Source of the DNA: Bradyrhizobium sp. AZCC 2262
GTDB taxonomy: Bacteria > Pseudomonadota > Alphaproteobacteria > Rhizobiales > Xanthobacteraceae
DNA: 64,000 bases
Assembly (NCBI RefSeq): GCF_036924535.1
Contig: NZ_JAZHRT010000001.1
Location: forward strand, 6,138,001-6,202,000
Reading direction: 5' to 3'
Within the stretch, counting starts at the first letter, position 1; the number at the start of each line of letters is the position of its first letter. Shown piece by piece: positions 1-8,847 of the stretch. The notes beneath the pieces were generated by a model. It was not told where the DNA came from, ran no database searches, and was given only the letters and a program-made list of their open reading frames with translations. A program made the translations under genes and the position numbers.

Positions 1-581
1 TTGCGGCCCTGGGTGAGATCGAGCAGGCTGTCGCGCGACAGCACGCGGCCTGGCCGCTCGCAGAAGGTACGCAGCAGATCGAATTCGGCGCTGGTCATCG
101 CAACCCGCGCGCCGGCTGGATTGCGAAGCTCCCGCAACCTGAAATCGATCCGCCACCCCAGAAAGCTGAGGGCGGTTGCGCCATCGGTGGCGCTGACGGT
201 CTGGGCGGATGCCTGGCGGCGAAGCACGGCGTTGATCCGGGCCAGCAATTCGCGCGGATTGAACGGTTTGGCAAGGTAGTCGTCGGCGCCCATTTCCAAC
301 CCGAGAATCCGATCGACGTCCTCGCCGCGCGCGGTCAGCATGATGATGGGCATTTGCGACTCTGCGCGAACCTTGCGGCACAGGCTGAGGCCATCCTCGC
401 CGGGCAGCATGACGTCGAGGATAAGAAGATCGACGCGACGGTCGGCCATCGCCCGCGCCATTTCGCGTCCGTCGTTTGCCGTCGTCACATTGCAGGCGTT
501 GGTACGCAGATATTTCGCGATCAGCGTCCGCGTCTCGCGATCGTCTTCGACGACAAGAATGTTCGGCGATGCCGTGGCCAT
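1..581 (-). CDS. OmpR/PhoB-family response regulator (partial)
   Basis: Read on the minus strand from an ATG at 581, this encodes the first about 193 residues of a two-component response regulator; the C-terminus lies beyond the window edge. The receiver domain shows the acidic pair at residues 12-14, the phosphoacceptor Asp at about 56 (LLILDVMLPGEDG) and the conserved Lys at about 105 (AKPF). A winged-helix DNA-binding domain begins near residue 145 (MTSAEFDLLRTFCERPGRV). It would activate or repress transcription after phosphorylation by a histidine kinase, which is not in the window. Family assignment is certain; the regulated genes are unknown. Confidence 0.93.
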   Translation of the reverse strand, partial: MATASPNILVVEDDRETRTLIAKYLRTNACNVTTANDGREMARAMADRRVDLLILDVMLPGEDGLSLCRKVRAESQMPIIMLTARGEDVDRILGLEMGADDYLAKPFNPRELLARINAVLRRQASAQTVSATDGATALSFLGWRIDFRLRELRNPAGARVAMTSAEFDLLRTFCERPGRVLSRDSLLDLTQGR

Positions 582-1361
582 GCCCAAGTCTTTACGTGAG
601 ATTCTTGTTTCGGAATAGTTCTGACGTCGTCCTCGCAACATGAGGCAACATGCCAGCAAGGCAATAAAAAGGCCGTGCTTGCGCCGTCAACGCCCATCGG
701 GTTACGGCGTCACCACCGCCATTTGCCGCTACAATAAGTCGCTTCCGCCGAACACGCGCGTGTGATCCAAGATCATCTTTTCCATTTGTTTCCACGACGT
801 TTCATTGTGTTGCTGCAATGAAAACACCCAAAGCAAACCGACAGCCAAGAACCAATCACGCACACGTCAAGCCGCGTTACAGGCCTTCAGTATCGGTTCG
901 GCGGACGTCAGCAACCGCTGCGTCCTCCGGATCAGGTCTAAGCAGAATGTCTGGCGAAGCACTGTTGGCGTACGTCGGTTGTTGATCCAGTGGAAGGGGT
1001 GCGCGCTGCGGGCGGGACGGTCGGATTTGCCGGTGCCATCAACCCGCTCGTGCCATAACTATGCATACCGCCCGAAATACCGTCGTGCATGCTGCCAACC
1101 ATGCCCCATGCATGCCGCCGCGCGCATGGCACTTACAAGGGGCAGGTCATACGCAAGGGGGGCCTTATGGCGACACAAAAGCTCAGCCAATTCGGATCGG
1201 AAGTATGATCGTGATTTCCTGCTCAGCCCCGAAAAGAGAAATCAGGTAGTCGAGTTGTGGGAGGTCGAGAAGTACGGGAGGGACCCGCGCACGGCTTACT
1301 GTCGCCGTTGCCGCCAACCACCGGCAGCAACGGTGGACTGTGCCTTCGACGTCGTACGCGA
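582..1361. other. Long intergenic stretch without a supported gene
   Basis: About 780 bases between the response regulator and the NTF2-like gene. Short open frames occur on both strands, including a Met/His/Gly-rich one on the minus strand at 938-1132. None has a convincing ribosome binding site, family motif or codon pattern like its neighbours. No hairpin followed by a T-run was seen. It probably holds the promoter of the response regulator near 582-700 and otherwise decayed sequence. Confidence 0.5.
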
Positions 1362-1937
1362 TCATTGCGCGAGCCAGGCCTGCCCACCCTTCTTCATCTG
1401 TACTTCGAGGTCGCTACCCTTCGTCGCAAAGACGCGGCGCACCGGAAAGCCGCTTTTTTCGAGCAGATAGGCAAGCGGTGCATAAGCGCTGGGATAACGG
1501 GCAACGATTGCCTTGTCGATGTCGACAATCCCGGTCGGAAATGTGAAAGATCCCATGTCGTAAATGCATTGACGCTTGACTGTTTTCCAGACGCCGCCGC
1601 GCTTTTCGACGAGATCGTAGAAGCGGCTGTGTCCCGCGCAGCCGAGACCAAGCTTCAGGTTCTCGCCAATTATCACTACGTTGGTCTCGACCACTGCCTT
1701 GCAGCCGTTGAACGCCACCACCGGCGAAGTGATGAGGTGTTTCGTCCGCAGATCCGATGCGCCCATGCGCATCGAGGCATCGACAAAGTCGCTCGCCTTA
1801 CCTTCAAACCACGTGACCTCGATCTCGCCGTCCGGATGGAACAGGGCGCGTAGGTCATCCCACTGAGCGAGATCGCGATGAATCCAGCCCGTCATCAGGT
1901 CAGCGATATCCATCCTGTCTTGCAGGTTCGTTTGCAT
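1362..1937 (-). CDS. NTF2/SnoaL-like family protein
   Basis: A 191-residue protein of the NTF2-like cone fold, resembling the SnoaL_4 type found beside aromatic and terpenoid degradation genes. The start at 1937 is chosen because GAGGAACC lies just upstream; a longer frame to 2021 lacks a site. The N-terminal helix (DRMDIADLMTGWIHRDLAQW) followed by LFHPDGEIEVTWFEG is typical of this family, and the fold is completed by strands around residues 70-130. These proteins act as small dehydratases, isomerases or ring-hydroxylase partners, but no specific reaction can be deduced here. It stands alone and is divergent from the HD-domain gene. Confidence 0.75.
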   Translation of the reverse strand: MQTNLQDRMDIADLMTGWIHRDLAQWDDLRALFHPDGEIEVTWFEGKASDFVDASMRMGASDLRTKHLITSPVVAFNGCKAVVETNVVIIGENLKLGLGCAGHSRFYDLVEKRGGVWKTVKRQCIYDMGSFTFPTGIVDIDKAIVARYPSAYAPLAYLLEKSGFPVRRVFATKGSDLEVQMKKGGQAWLAQ

Positions 1938-2524
1938 TCGAGGTTCCTCTCCAATCGGACGTGCGGGACGGGGCGCAAGAGCAGCGGATTGATTCAAGGT
2001 CGTTTCGGCGGAGCTAACCACTATTCGACTCCCTGCTATGATGCCTGTTCAGGCCCAGACGCTCCTAATAGGGACGATCAAGACGCGCAGCCTGGCTCCT
2101 CACGCAGTGTTGAAGCTGCCCCCACGATTGTTTGAATTGAAGACCGCCGCGTTGCGGCGAGACCAAGACGTGATGCCACAGAGGATTGGCGCAAGATCAG
2201 GCAATCACAGCAAGGGACTTGGTTTTCTGGCAGATTGATATGTTCGAGACAACCCGGTTGCTGCCGGCTCGAGACGGCATCCCTCTGATCGACGCTGTGC
2301 GCTCGTATGCACCGGCTCCTGGGCAGCGACAGCAGAATAATTTTCGGTTTCTGAAGATTGAAGCAAGACCGGTGCAACCACAGCAACAGAACCAAGTCAT
2401 TGCGAAGCGGATGGATACATTTTCATTTCGTGCCCGGTTCTCGCAATCGCAATTCCGTCAACAGACGTCGTGCCGGGCCGCACCTGACAATCTTCTCTCA
2501 AGATCAATCGCCAGGAGACGTGCA
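1938..2524. promoter_or_regulatory. Divergent intergenic region
   Basis: About 590 bases separate the divergent NTF2-like (minus) and HD-domain (plus) genes. Open frames extend through it on both strands but show no recognisable domain, so I treat them as spurious upstream extensions. It must contain both promoters; no operator palindrome was obvious by eye. Confidence 0.45.
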
Positions 2525-3184
2525 ATGAATATCGATCTCACGATGACTATCGATCTTGCGGGGATCAGAATTCCCGATAGCAAGCTTGCTCGCGAAATAA
2601 TGGAATTGGTGCAGGACGCCGAATCGGCGCTGCTCTTTCACCATTCGAGCCGCGTCTATTACTGGGGCGCTCTGGCAGGTAAGCGTCGCGGACTCAGGTC
2701 CGATCCCGAGCTGCTTTATGCAGGCGCGATGTTCCACGACATGGGCCTGACCCATCAGCACAGCAGCGCGGACGAGCGTTTCGAAGTTGACGGCGCGAAT
2801 GTCGCCCGTGACTTCCTGCGCAGCCACGGCATCGCGCAACAAGATATCGACACGGTCTGGACCGCCATCGCCTTGCACACGACGCCCGGCATCCCGAAGC
2901 ACATGCACCCGGTCGTAGCTCTAGTGACCGCCGGCGTCGAAATGGATGTGCTCGGGTTAAGCTATGCCGAGTACAGCGACGTAGAGCGCGAGGCGGTGGT
3001 GCATGCACATCCGCGTACTGCGCATTTCAAAGAAGACATCATCCAAGCCTTCTATGGCGGGATCAAGCACAAGCCGGAGACGACCTTCGGCAATGTGAAA
3101 GCAGATGTTCTGGCGGATAAGGATCCGTCCTTCAGGCGCGGCAATTTCTGCAGCGTGATCCGCGCCTCCGCCTGGCGAGGGTAA
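2525..3184 (+). CDS. HD-domain protein (cyanamide hydratase-like)
   Basis: A 219-residue protein with an HD metal-binding core: His residues at about 39-40 (LFHHSSRVYYWG), the HD pair at about 71-72 (AGAMFHDMGLT) and a further His near 117 (ALHTTPG). This is the pattern of the small HD proteins annotated as cyanamide hydratase or HD phosphohydrolase-like. The start at 2525 follows AGGAGACG; the open frame runs further upstream to 2186 but that part has no domain content. The true substrate cannot be told: many members of this subgroup act on small nitriles, isonitriles or nucleotides. It is a single-gene unit. Confidence 0.75.
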   Translation: MNIDLTMTIDLAGIRIPDSKLAREIMELVQDAESALLFHHSSRVYYWGALAGKRRGLRSDPELLYAGAMFHDMGLTHQHSSADERFEVDGANVARDFLRSHGIAQQDIDTVWTAIALHTTPGIPKHMHPVVALVTAGVEMDVLGLSYAEYSDVEREAVVHAHPRTAHFKEDIIQAFYGGIKHKPETTFGNVKADVLADKDPSFRRGNFCSVIRASAWRG

Positions 3185-3304
3185 ACTTCTCGCAAGATTG
3201 TCGGCTTGGCCGGAATCTATGCGTTCCGAAAAGTCTTGGGTATTGCCCAATGTGTCAATCGGCTTTGACGCTTGACACCCGCCGATCCCATACTCGGTCG
3301 CGAC

Positions 3305-4165
3305 GGCGCCCTGGGCAGGCGCCGTCAGCAAGCAGATCATAAGGCTGGAGCGGTGATTCGGGTGTGCCCTGTTTCAGCGCGCCGGTCGCGGACTCCTCCT
3401 GATCGAGGCAGGACGGCGCCTGCTGCAAGAGATCGGGCCGGCCCTGGACCAGATCGAAGCCGCCAGCCGGCAGGTCGATCGTCGATCGCCCAACGCCTTG
3501 CGCATCAGCGCGCCCCCGTCTTCATGGCGTATTGGCTGGTGCCCCGGCTCGGCCTGTTCCAACAGCGCCATCCGCACATTGAGATCCAACTCGACAACAA
3601 GCGGGATCGAAGTCGGGCGTTGCCGGAACATGCCGATGTCGCTGTCCGTCGCGGGCTGGCAGATGCGACCGGCTTCTCCGCCGATCCTTTCATGCCAGAA
3701 GCCCTGTTGCCGGTGTTCGGTGCGGGCCTGCCCGGTCGGGACAACATCCGCGCGCCAGCGGATCTTGCCAATACGACCTGGCTGACGGCGACGATGCGCT
3801 CGGATGACTGGCAGCGCTGGCTTGCCAAAGCCGGGCTGGCGGGCCTGAGCCCGGCGCGCTGGGTGACGTTCGACCACACCAACCTCGCACTCGGTGCCGC
3901 GATGGACGGGCTTGGTGCGATCGCTCCTGTCTATCTGATAGAGGCCGAGTTGCGCACAAACCGCTTGATCGCGCCGTTTCCAGAATTGATGGCGCCAGAC
4001 GATAGCTACCATGTTCTGTGCAGAACGGGCCAGGAGAACAGGCCTCCGGTTCGCGCGTTCAGGGAATGGCTTCATGAATTGGGAACGGCGCACGCCGATG
4101 CGGTGTCGACTTATTTCAGATGCATCGTTGGAACGAACGACGCTGATTCTCAGCGCTACATATGA
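3305..4165 (+). pseudogene. LysR-type regulator, broken
   Basis: The C-terminal effector domain is readable from about 3520 to the stop at 4165 (MAYWLVPRLGLFQQRHPHI onward, GcvA-like). The N-terminal winged helix is largely lost: only GAVSKQIIRLER, the end of the recognition helix, survives at about 3320, immediately followed by an in-frame TGA. The linker (LFQRAGRGLLLIEAGRRLL) continues in that frame until about 3520, where a frame change is needed to enter the effector domain. At least one nonsense mutation, one frameshift and loss of the first about 30 residues make a functional regulator very unlikely. Confidence 0.8.
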
Positions 4166-4406
4166 TGCGCGCATACAGCCAAGTATTTGGTCGGCTCAGG
4201 CGTCTCCTAGGAACCACTCGATCAGCCGGCGACTGACCACCATCTAGCACCGAGCTTTGTCTTTAAACCTCGAGAACACCGAAACGCGGTGCGCTTCTGC
4301 CTTGGTGAAACCGAAGCTTGCTGCGAAGGGGCCGGTTGTTTCGCCCTTCTTGCTCTGGGCAGAGGCGCGTTGATTACTGGCATTCGACAATCCCAAGTTC
4401 GTACTA
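4166..4406. other. Intergenic decayed sequence
   Basis: Lies between the LysR pseudogene and the FCD remnant, in a gene-poor stretch that extends to 4738. A minus-strand reading ending at about 4245 (GPFAASFGFTKAEAHRVSVF) looks protein-like but matches no family I recognise. No promoter or terminator motif was identified. Confidence 0.35.
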
Positions 4407-4565
4407 TCAAGCGTTATTCTCGTCTCGCATCAGTGACATCAGCTCTCTGCCGAAGGTTTCGATGTGAAGCCATGCCTCTCTCGACGCCCGCTCGGGATTT
4501 TTTCCGGTCAGCGCCGATGCAAAAAGCTGATGCTGCTCGACCACGCCTGAGCAATCATCCGGTTT
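4407..4565 (-). pseudogene. GntR-family FCD domain C-terminal remnant
   Basis: The minus-strand reading VVEQHQLFASALTGKNPER followed by ASREAWLHIETFGRELMSLM matches the last two helices of the FCD ligand-binding domain of GntR regulators (EH..L..AL...D...A...M..H). No FCD core or DNA-binding domain precedes it, so it is a 3' remnant. The helix-turn-helix remnant at 60.4 kb could come from a related gene, but nothing shows they were once joined. Confidence 0.5.
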
Positions 4566-4738
4566 GTCCGCCTGATCAGACCGGCACCGCAGCGCCCTGA
4601 GCCCGAGCCGATTGACACGCTGGAGGCTGTAGGGGCCATCAGCTTGATGGCTTTCCCCGCGGCCAGATGAAAGCCCATCACGAAAATCGATGCGCCTGCG
4701 GTCTTTATTCATGGCGTGATCGACCTTATGTTTGCTGC

Positions 4739-5131
4739 ATGAGCATTGAACCAGAACAACTTCCCGCTGATTGCCGCCGGGCCAAAGACATCCTAGCGCG
4801 GGTCAGTGACAAATGGACAATCCTGCTTCTGATGGTGCTCGGCGACCGGCGGATGCGCTTCACGGAATTGCACCGGGCGATCGATGGCATCTCCGAGCGC
4901 ATGTTGACCGTTACGCTGCGAAATCTCGAGCACGACGGGATCCTGATCCGGACAGTCTACGTCACGATTCCGCTGCGGGTCGAATACGAACTCTCCGACC
5001 GCGGACGCTCGCTCAAGCTTGCGCTGGCCCCGATCGGTAGGTGGGTGATGGAGAACCAGACCGACATCGAAGAGGCGCGCGAGCGACTCCGACAGCAATC
5101 CCCTGAGGATAGCGCCGTCATCGACGATTAA
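4739..5131 (+). CDS. HxlR-family transcriptional regulator
   Basis: A 130-residue single-domain winged-helix protein. The HxlR core is clear: C-x20-WTILLLMVLGDRRMRFTEL, then ISERMLTVTLRNLEHDGI (recognition helix) and the wing RVEYELSDRGRSL. Such regulators respond to redox, electrophiles or quinones, often through the N-terminal Cys seen here (LPADCRRAK). The start at 4739 gives the normal HxlR length; an upstream in-frame start at 4667 adds an atypical Cys-rich leader. The FMN reductase downstream on the same strand and two GTAAG-type inverted repeats between them suggest it controls that gene. Confidence 0.88.
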   Translation: MSIEPEQLPADCRRAKDILARVSDKWTILLLMVLGDRRMRFTELHRAIDGISERMLTVTLRNLEHDGILIRTVYVTIPLRVEYELSDRGRSLKLALAPIGRWVMENQTDIEEARERLRQQSPEDSAVIDD

Positions 5132-5143
5132 AGCCGCGACCTC

Positions 5144-5161
5144 ACTTACTGCCGGGTAAGT
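5144..5161. promoter_or_regulatory. Inverted repeat ACTTAC-N6-GTAAGT, candidate HxlR operator
   Basis: Perfect 6-bp arms separated by 6 bases, just after the HxlR stop codon. A second element with the same core follows at 5215. The paired arrangement upstream of the FMN reductase resembles dimeric HxlR sites. Function is inferred from position and symmetry only. Confidence 0.5.
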
Positions 5162-5214
5162 CACTGCGGAAAAAGTGCGATCTTGCGCCCACCGCGGTTA
5201 CCGCTACATGGTGG

Positions 5215-5229
5215 CTTACCAATCGTAAG
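5215..5229. promoter_or_regulatory. Inverted repeat CTTAC-N5-GTAAG, candidate HxlR operator
   Basis: Second GTAAG-type palindrome, ending 17 bases before the FMN reductase start, where bound protein would block transcription or initiation. The arm sequence is identical to that of the element at 5144-5161 but the spacer is one base shorter. Confidence 0.5.
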
Positions 5230-5246
5230 TGTCTAGGAAAGCGACT

Positions 5247-5846
5247 ATGCAAAAACGACCCAAAATCGGCATCATCATCAGCACAACCCGTCCCGGGCGG
5301 TTCGGGGAAGTCCCGACGAACTGGCTGTTCAATATCGCTAAGGACCGCAATGACGCCGATTTCGAGATTGTCGATCTCCGCGATTATCCCATGCCGTTCT
5401 TCGAGGAAAGGGTGCCGCTGCACGTTGCGCCGCCGCAGAACGAAGTCGCACTGCGCTGGGGCGAGAAGATCGCCAGCCTCGACGGCTACATCTTCGTCAC
5501 GGCGGAATACAATCACAGCATTCCGGCCGTGCTGAAGAATGCCCTCGACTATCTTTGGTCCCAGATCCACCGCAAGCCGGCGACCTTCCTGGGCTATGGC
5601 GGGGGCGGCGCAGCCCGCGCCGTCGAGCATTTGCGGAATATCCTCGCCACGGCGCAAGTGGCCTCGCTCCCGCGCGCCGTTCATATCGGCATGATCGAGA
5701 TGATGGGCATGATGCGCGAGGGCAAGTCCATGGCGGACTATCCCTACCTCGACGACTACGCCAAGCCGATGCTGGACGAACTCGTCTGGTGGGCCAACAC
5801 GCTCAAGGAAGGCCGCTCCGGCGACAGGGTCGCCGAGGCAGCCTGA
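5247..5846 (+). CDS. NADPH-dependent FMN reductase family protein
   Basis: A 199-residue flavodoxin-like reductase. The phosphate-binding loop ISTTRPGRFGE is at residues 11-21 and the flavin-contact motif EYNHSIPAVLKNALDYLW is near 90-107, both diagnostic for the FMN_red family (ChrR/YieF/AzoR-like). It would reduce FMN, quinones, nitro or azo compounds with NAD(P)H in the cytoplasm. The start at 5247 is preceded by AGGAAAG; a GTG at 5229 is in frame but overlaps the palindrome. The adjacent HxlR gene fits an electrophile- or quinone-inducible detoxification pair. Confidence 0.9.
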   Translation: MQKRPKIGIIISTTRPGRFGEVPTNWLFNIAKDRNDADFEIVDLRDYPMPFFEERVPLHVAPPQNEVALRWGEKIASLDGYIFVTAEYNHSIPAVLKNALDYLWSQIHRKPATFLGYGGGGAARAVEHLRNILATAQVASLPRAVHIGMIEMMGMMREGKSMADYPYLDDYAKPMLDELVWWANTLKEGRSGDRVAEAA

Positions 5847-5958
5847 GTTCTGGTCACCACGGGATCGGCAAAAGTGCGCTACTACCGTGCGGCTGCGTGG
5901 GATATGGAAAGTTGCACGCGGCGGGGCAATCAGACCGTTGGCCCGGCTCGGCTACATG

Positions 5959-6434
5959 GACTACACTAGCGTCGCGGAAGTTTTCAGCATGCCCTCCTAC
6001 GCCGACCAGGCGAGTCTAGTCGGGGAAGCTGTCGCGAACCGAACCCGTCCCGCCGCGCGATGCGCTCGGCGTCGAAGAGCGATTCACCGGTCTATGTCTT
6101 CGAATTCAATGACCGCAAAGCACCGCAATATCTCCCGCCAGCGTCCTACCCGTATGGCGCGGCACATACGCTTGAGCTGCAGTACATCTTCCCGGGCTAT
6201 CATGGCGCGGCCGGTGTGAAGAAGCCGCTCAGTGCCGACCAGCAGATGTTGTCCAACGCGATGATCAAGTATTGGACCAACTTCGCCGGGACCGGCAATC
6301 CGAACGGCAAGGGCCTGCCGAACTGGCCGCAATGGACGCGAGCCACGGAACAGTCCTAAATGCTCGATATGAAGATCGCGACGGGCACGGAATTCGCCAA
6401 GGACCGCAAATGCGACTTCTGGGACATATTGTAA
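5959..6434 (+). pseudogene. Type-B carboxylesterase C-terminal fragment
   Basis: From about 6060 the reading MRSASKSDSPVYVFEFNDRK and AAHTLELQYIF, ending in YWTNFAGTGNPNGKGLPNWP, is the C-terminal third of a para-nitrobenzyl/type-B carboxylesterase. The His-containing HTLEL motif is retained. An in-frame TAA at 6357 splits it from the normal family ending (ATGTEFAKDRKCDFWDIL, stop at 6432), and the segment before 6060 is frameshifted. The nucleophile elbow and N-terminal two thirds are absent. A second broken copy, holding mainly the N-terminal part, lies at 59.3-60.4 kb. Confidence 0.8.
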
Positions 6435-6547
6435 CGCAATGTAACTAAGAAAGGCCTCCGGCCGAATCGCAGGAGAATCATTTCAGACAGCGTTTCACGC
6501 AGCCTTGGTCAAAAACTGAGGTCATCCACTCGCAAAATTATGCCCGC

Positions 6548-7060
6548 TTAGCCTCTCTCAATTCCAGGCTCTGCGATAAACTTCATGCACCTCATGAAAT
6601 GCGGTCGGTCTTCGGGTGCCAGCGGCGCGAGCAGTACGGTTTGCAATTGAGATACACCAGAAACCAGCTCCAACAGCGCATGTTTTCCGAAAGGAGCCAA
6701 AGATACCTCGGCTGAGCGGCGATCATTCTTGTTGATGCGTTTGGTGATCAGGGAACGTTCCTCCATGCGACTGATCATTTCGCCTAGCGTGCTGCGATCG
6801 ACCCGGATGTGTCCCGCGAGTTTCGTCAGCGTAAGCGTGCCACACTGGTACAAGGTCAACAACACACCGAACTGACGTGGCGTGATTTCACTCTGTGTGG
6901 TCAATTGCTCGTATAGACTCTTGAAGCGCGTATCGAGCAGCCGCACGAGGAAGCCAAGTCCCTTGTCGAGCTTGAGCGTGCGGGCAATGTCTTCGAGCGA
7001 TTTGTCTCCCACAGCGGAACGAGCTTCGGCCTTGGGCGACTTGGTCTTAACCTTATGCAT
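6548..7060 (-). CDS. MarR-family transcriptional regulator
   Basis: A 170-residue winged-helix regulator. The MarR core is readable: ITPRQFGVLLTLYQCGTLTL, then LAGHIRVDRSTLGEMISRME (recognition helix), ERSLITKR, and the wing NDRRSAEVSLAPFGKHAL. The start at 7060 overlaps the ferredoxin reductase stop by 8 bases, so it is probably translated as the last gene of the P450 operon. MarR proteins in this context commonly sense aromatic acids or their CoA esters and repress their own operon. No operator for it was identified. Confidence 0.88.
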   Translation of the reverse strand: MHKVKTKSPKAEARSAVGDKSLEDIARTLKLDKGLGFLVRLLDTRFKSLYEQLTTQSEITPRQFGVLLTLYQCGTLTLTKLAGHIRVDRSTLGEMISRMEERSLITKRINKNDRRSAEVSLAPFGKHALLELVSGVSQLQTVLLAPLAPEDRPHFMRCMKFIAEPGIERG

Positions 7061-8240
7061 CGGCACCAAGGCCCATAACGCCACGGGCAAGCCTAGCACC
7101 ATAACGCATGGTCTTTGCACCAGCGTTGCATCCTACGACGCCGATGAGTTCCCCCGCCTTGTGATACTCCGCCACGAAGGCCCGCTTTTCGTTGTCTTGA
7201 TGCACAATCCGTATGTCGTCGGCATCAACCGCGGAACCCAACATTTGTAGACGTACTCCGTACAAGTCTGACCAGAAGTAGGGAACAAAATCACGCCAAG
7301 GAGTTCCGATTCCGCCAGAAATGGATTGTGCGACGATGCGAGCCTGCTCCCTCGCTGCCGTCCAGTGTTCGTGTCGTACATGCAGTCCGCTCAATGGATC
7401 AAGCCACGCCGCGACATCTCCTGCTGCAAAAATGCCCTGCGCCCCCGTCCTTCCCTTCTCGTCGCAGAGGATACCATTCGATAACTCAAGTCCGGAGGAA
7501 GCCAGCCATTCCACGTTGGGTAGCGAGCCCAGGCCCGCAACCACGACGTCCGCGTCGATTCGCATGTCATCGGCGATGAAAACTCGCTGCCCGCAAGCCG
7601 CCCTTTCGATCCTTTCGACGGCAACGCCGCACAGAAGTTCGACGCCAGCCTGGACATGCAAATCTGCAAGCCGAGCGGCGATCTGGCTACCCAGAATCCG
7701 CTCGAACGGAAGCCTCGCCGCTTCGATCACGACGACGTCGAGCCCGAGACTAGAAGCGGTAGATGCCACCTCAGCCCCGATAAAGCCCCCACCAATGACC
7801 ACGAGGCGCTTGCCCGGGCGAAAAAGGGCACGCAACTGCGTTGCGTCGTCCAGACCACGCAGCAAATGAACTGTGCCTGTGCAACGATCGGCATGGAATG
7901 GCCGGGCGCGTGCGCCCGTCGCAATAATGATGCGTTTTGCGGTGAGCGATTGACCCGATTCGAGGGAGACCGTACGCGTATGGAGGTCGAGCCTTTGCAC
8001 AGCGCTTCCGAGTTGCAGATCGATCTTTGATCGCGCATAGTGGCCACGATCATGAAATAGCAGGTCCGGCAACGCTACTTCAACCTGCAACGCCGCCTTG
8101 GACAATGGCGGCCGGTCGTAAGGCAAGTGAGCCTGTGCATCGACCAGGGTAATCCTGCCAAGGAAGCCGCATCGCCGCAGCTCATTCGCCGCGCCTACGC
8201 CGGCTACCGAAGCACCGATGATGAGTACACTATCCGCCAT
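7053..8240 (-). CDS. Ferredoxin reductase (FAD-dependent, BphA4/PdR-like)
   Basis: A 395-residue FAD/NAD(P)H oxidoreductase. The FAD-binding dinucleotide fold (VLIIGASVAGVGAA) is at residues 5-17, the ATGARARP motif at 107-114, the NADH-binding fold VVIGGGFIGAEVAS at about 147-160 and IFAAGDVA near 270. The C-terminal domain is the dimerisation-type domain of ferredoxin reductases (PYFWSDLYGVRLQMLG). It should pass electrons from NADH to the ferredoxin encoded in the same operon and so to the P450, completing a class I system. Spacing to the upstream NTF2-like gene is 32 bases. A fragment copy of its C-terminal region occurs at 42.1 kb. Confidence 0.92.
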   Translation of the reverse strand: MADSVLIIGASVAGVGAANELRRCGFLGRITLVDAQAHLPYDRPPLSKAALQVEVALPDLLFHDRGHYARSKIDLQLGSAVQRLDLHTRTVSLESGQSLTAKRIIIATGARARPFHADRCTGTVHLLRGLDDATQLRALFRPGKRLVVIGGGFIGAEVASTASSLGLDVVVIEAARLPFERILGSQIAARLADLHVQAGVELLCGVAVERIERAACGQRVFIADDMRIDADVVVAGLGSLPNVEWLASSGLELSNGILCDEKGRTGAQGIFAAGDVAAWLDPLSGLHVRHEHWTAAREQARIVAQSISGGIGTPWRDFVPYFWSDLYGVRLQMLGSAVDADDIRIVHQDNEKRAFVAEYHKAGELIGVVGCNAGAKTMRYGARLARGVMGLGADA

Positions 8241-8272
8241 GCTTTCGCCTTCTTGCGGCCAACGCCGATTAT

Positions 8273-8791
8273 TCAGAGGGTCTCGACGATAAACGAATTG
8301 GCAATCTTTCGCCTGAACGCATAAGCAGCGATCACCGGATTGACGTATTCCCGGACGTGGCTGATCCGCCCGTCGCGGATCGAAAACCGGAATACATATC
8401 GATTGCGATACTCGCGTCCGTCGGACAAAATCATGTTGCCGCGCTGCTCGATGAAGACCCGGCTGCCATCGCCCGTGATGGAAAGCTCCACCTCTTCGGC
8501 TCCCAGATTCTTCAGACCGTTGGCGGTGGTGGTCATCCAGAAGTCGACCACCTCGGCAATTCCTACATAGCGGCGAAACCCTCCCGGGGCGGTAGATCCG
8601 CTCTCACTGAACGGAATTTCATGCACCGCGTCTTCAGTGATGACGTCGGCGATAGCCGCAGCATCCCTTGTGGCGATCGCCTTAAAGAAGCGAAGGATGG
8701 CATCCTTGGCCGCTCGTCGCCCGATGGGCGAATCGGATGGATCTTCATCGCTCTTGAGAAGCGCGCCAAGGCCAGGCACTGGACGATTCAT
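8273..8791 (-). CDS. NTF2-like/limonene-epoxide-hydrolase-fold protein
   Basis: A 172-residue NTF2-fold protein: helix AAKDAILRFFKAIATRDAAA, then VITEDAVHEIPFSESG, and strands ending RYVFRFSIRDGRISHVREY. That last motif is the standard SnoaL-like ending. A GGAGAG ribosome binding site precedes the ATG at 8791. Members catalyse isomerisation, dehydration or epoxide opening of small oxygenated intermediates, and the position within a P450 operon suggests action on the P450 product. The exact reaction is not deducible. Confidence 0.78.
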   Translation of the reverse strand: MNRPVPGLGALLKSDEDPSDSPIGRRAAKDAILRFFKAIATRDAAAIADVITEDAVHEIPFSESGSTAPGGFRRYVGIAEVVDFWMTTTANGLKNLGAEEVELSITGDGSRVFIEQRGNMILSDGREYRNRYVFRFSIRDGRISHVREYVNPVIAAYAFRRKIANSFIVETL

Positions 8792-8847
8792 ATCGAGCTC
8801 TCCGTAATTCGCGGTCTGGCAATGCAGACCGACGTAGTTGAATGTCC

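Noticed and set aside
592..795. 67-codon minus-strand frame upstream of the response regulator
   Set aside because: No domain, weak start context and atypical composition; more likely promoter region.
938..1132. Minus-strand Met/His/Gly-rich frame of 64 codons that looks like a small metal-binding protein
   Set aside because: No ribosome binding site, no signal peptide, and the second half is composition-typical shadow sequence; no known family pattern beyond Met/His content.
2186..2524. N-terminal extension of the HD-domain gene
   Set aside because: The strong AGGAGACG site and domain start both point to 2525; the extension has no homology features.
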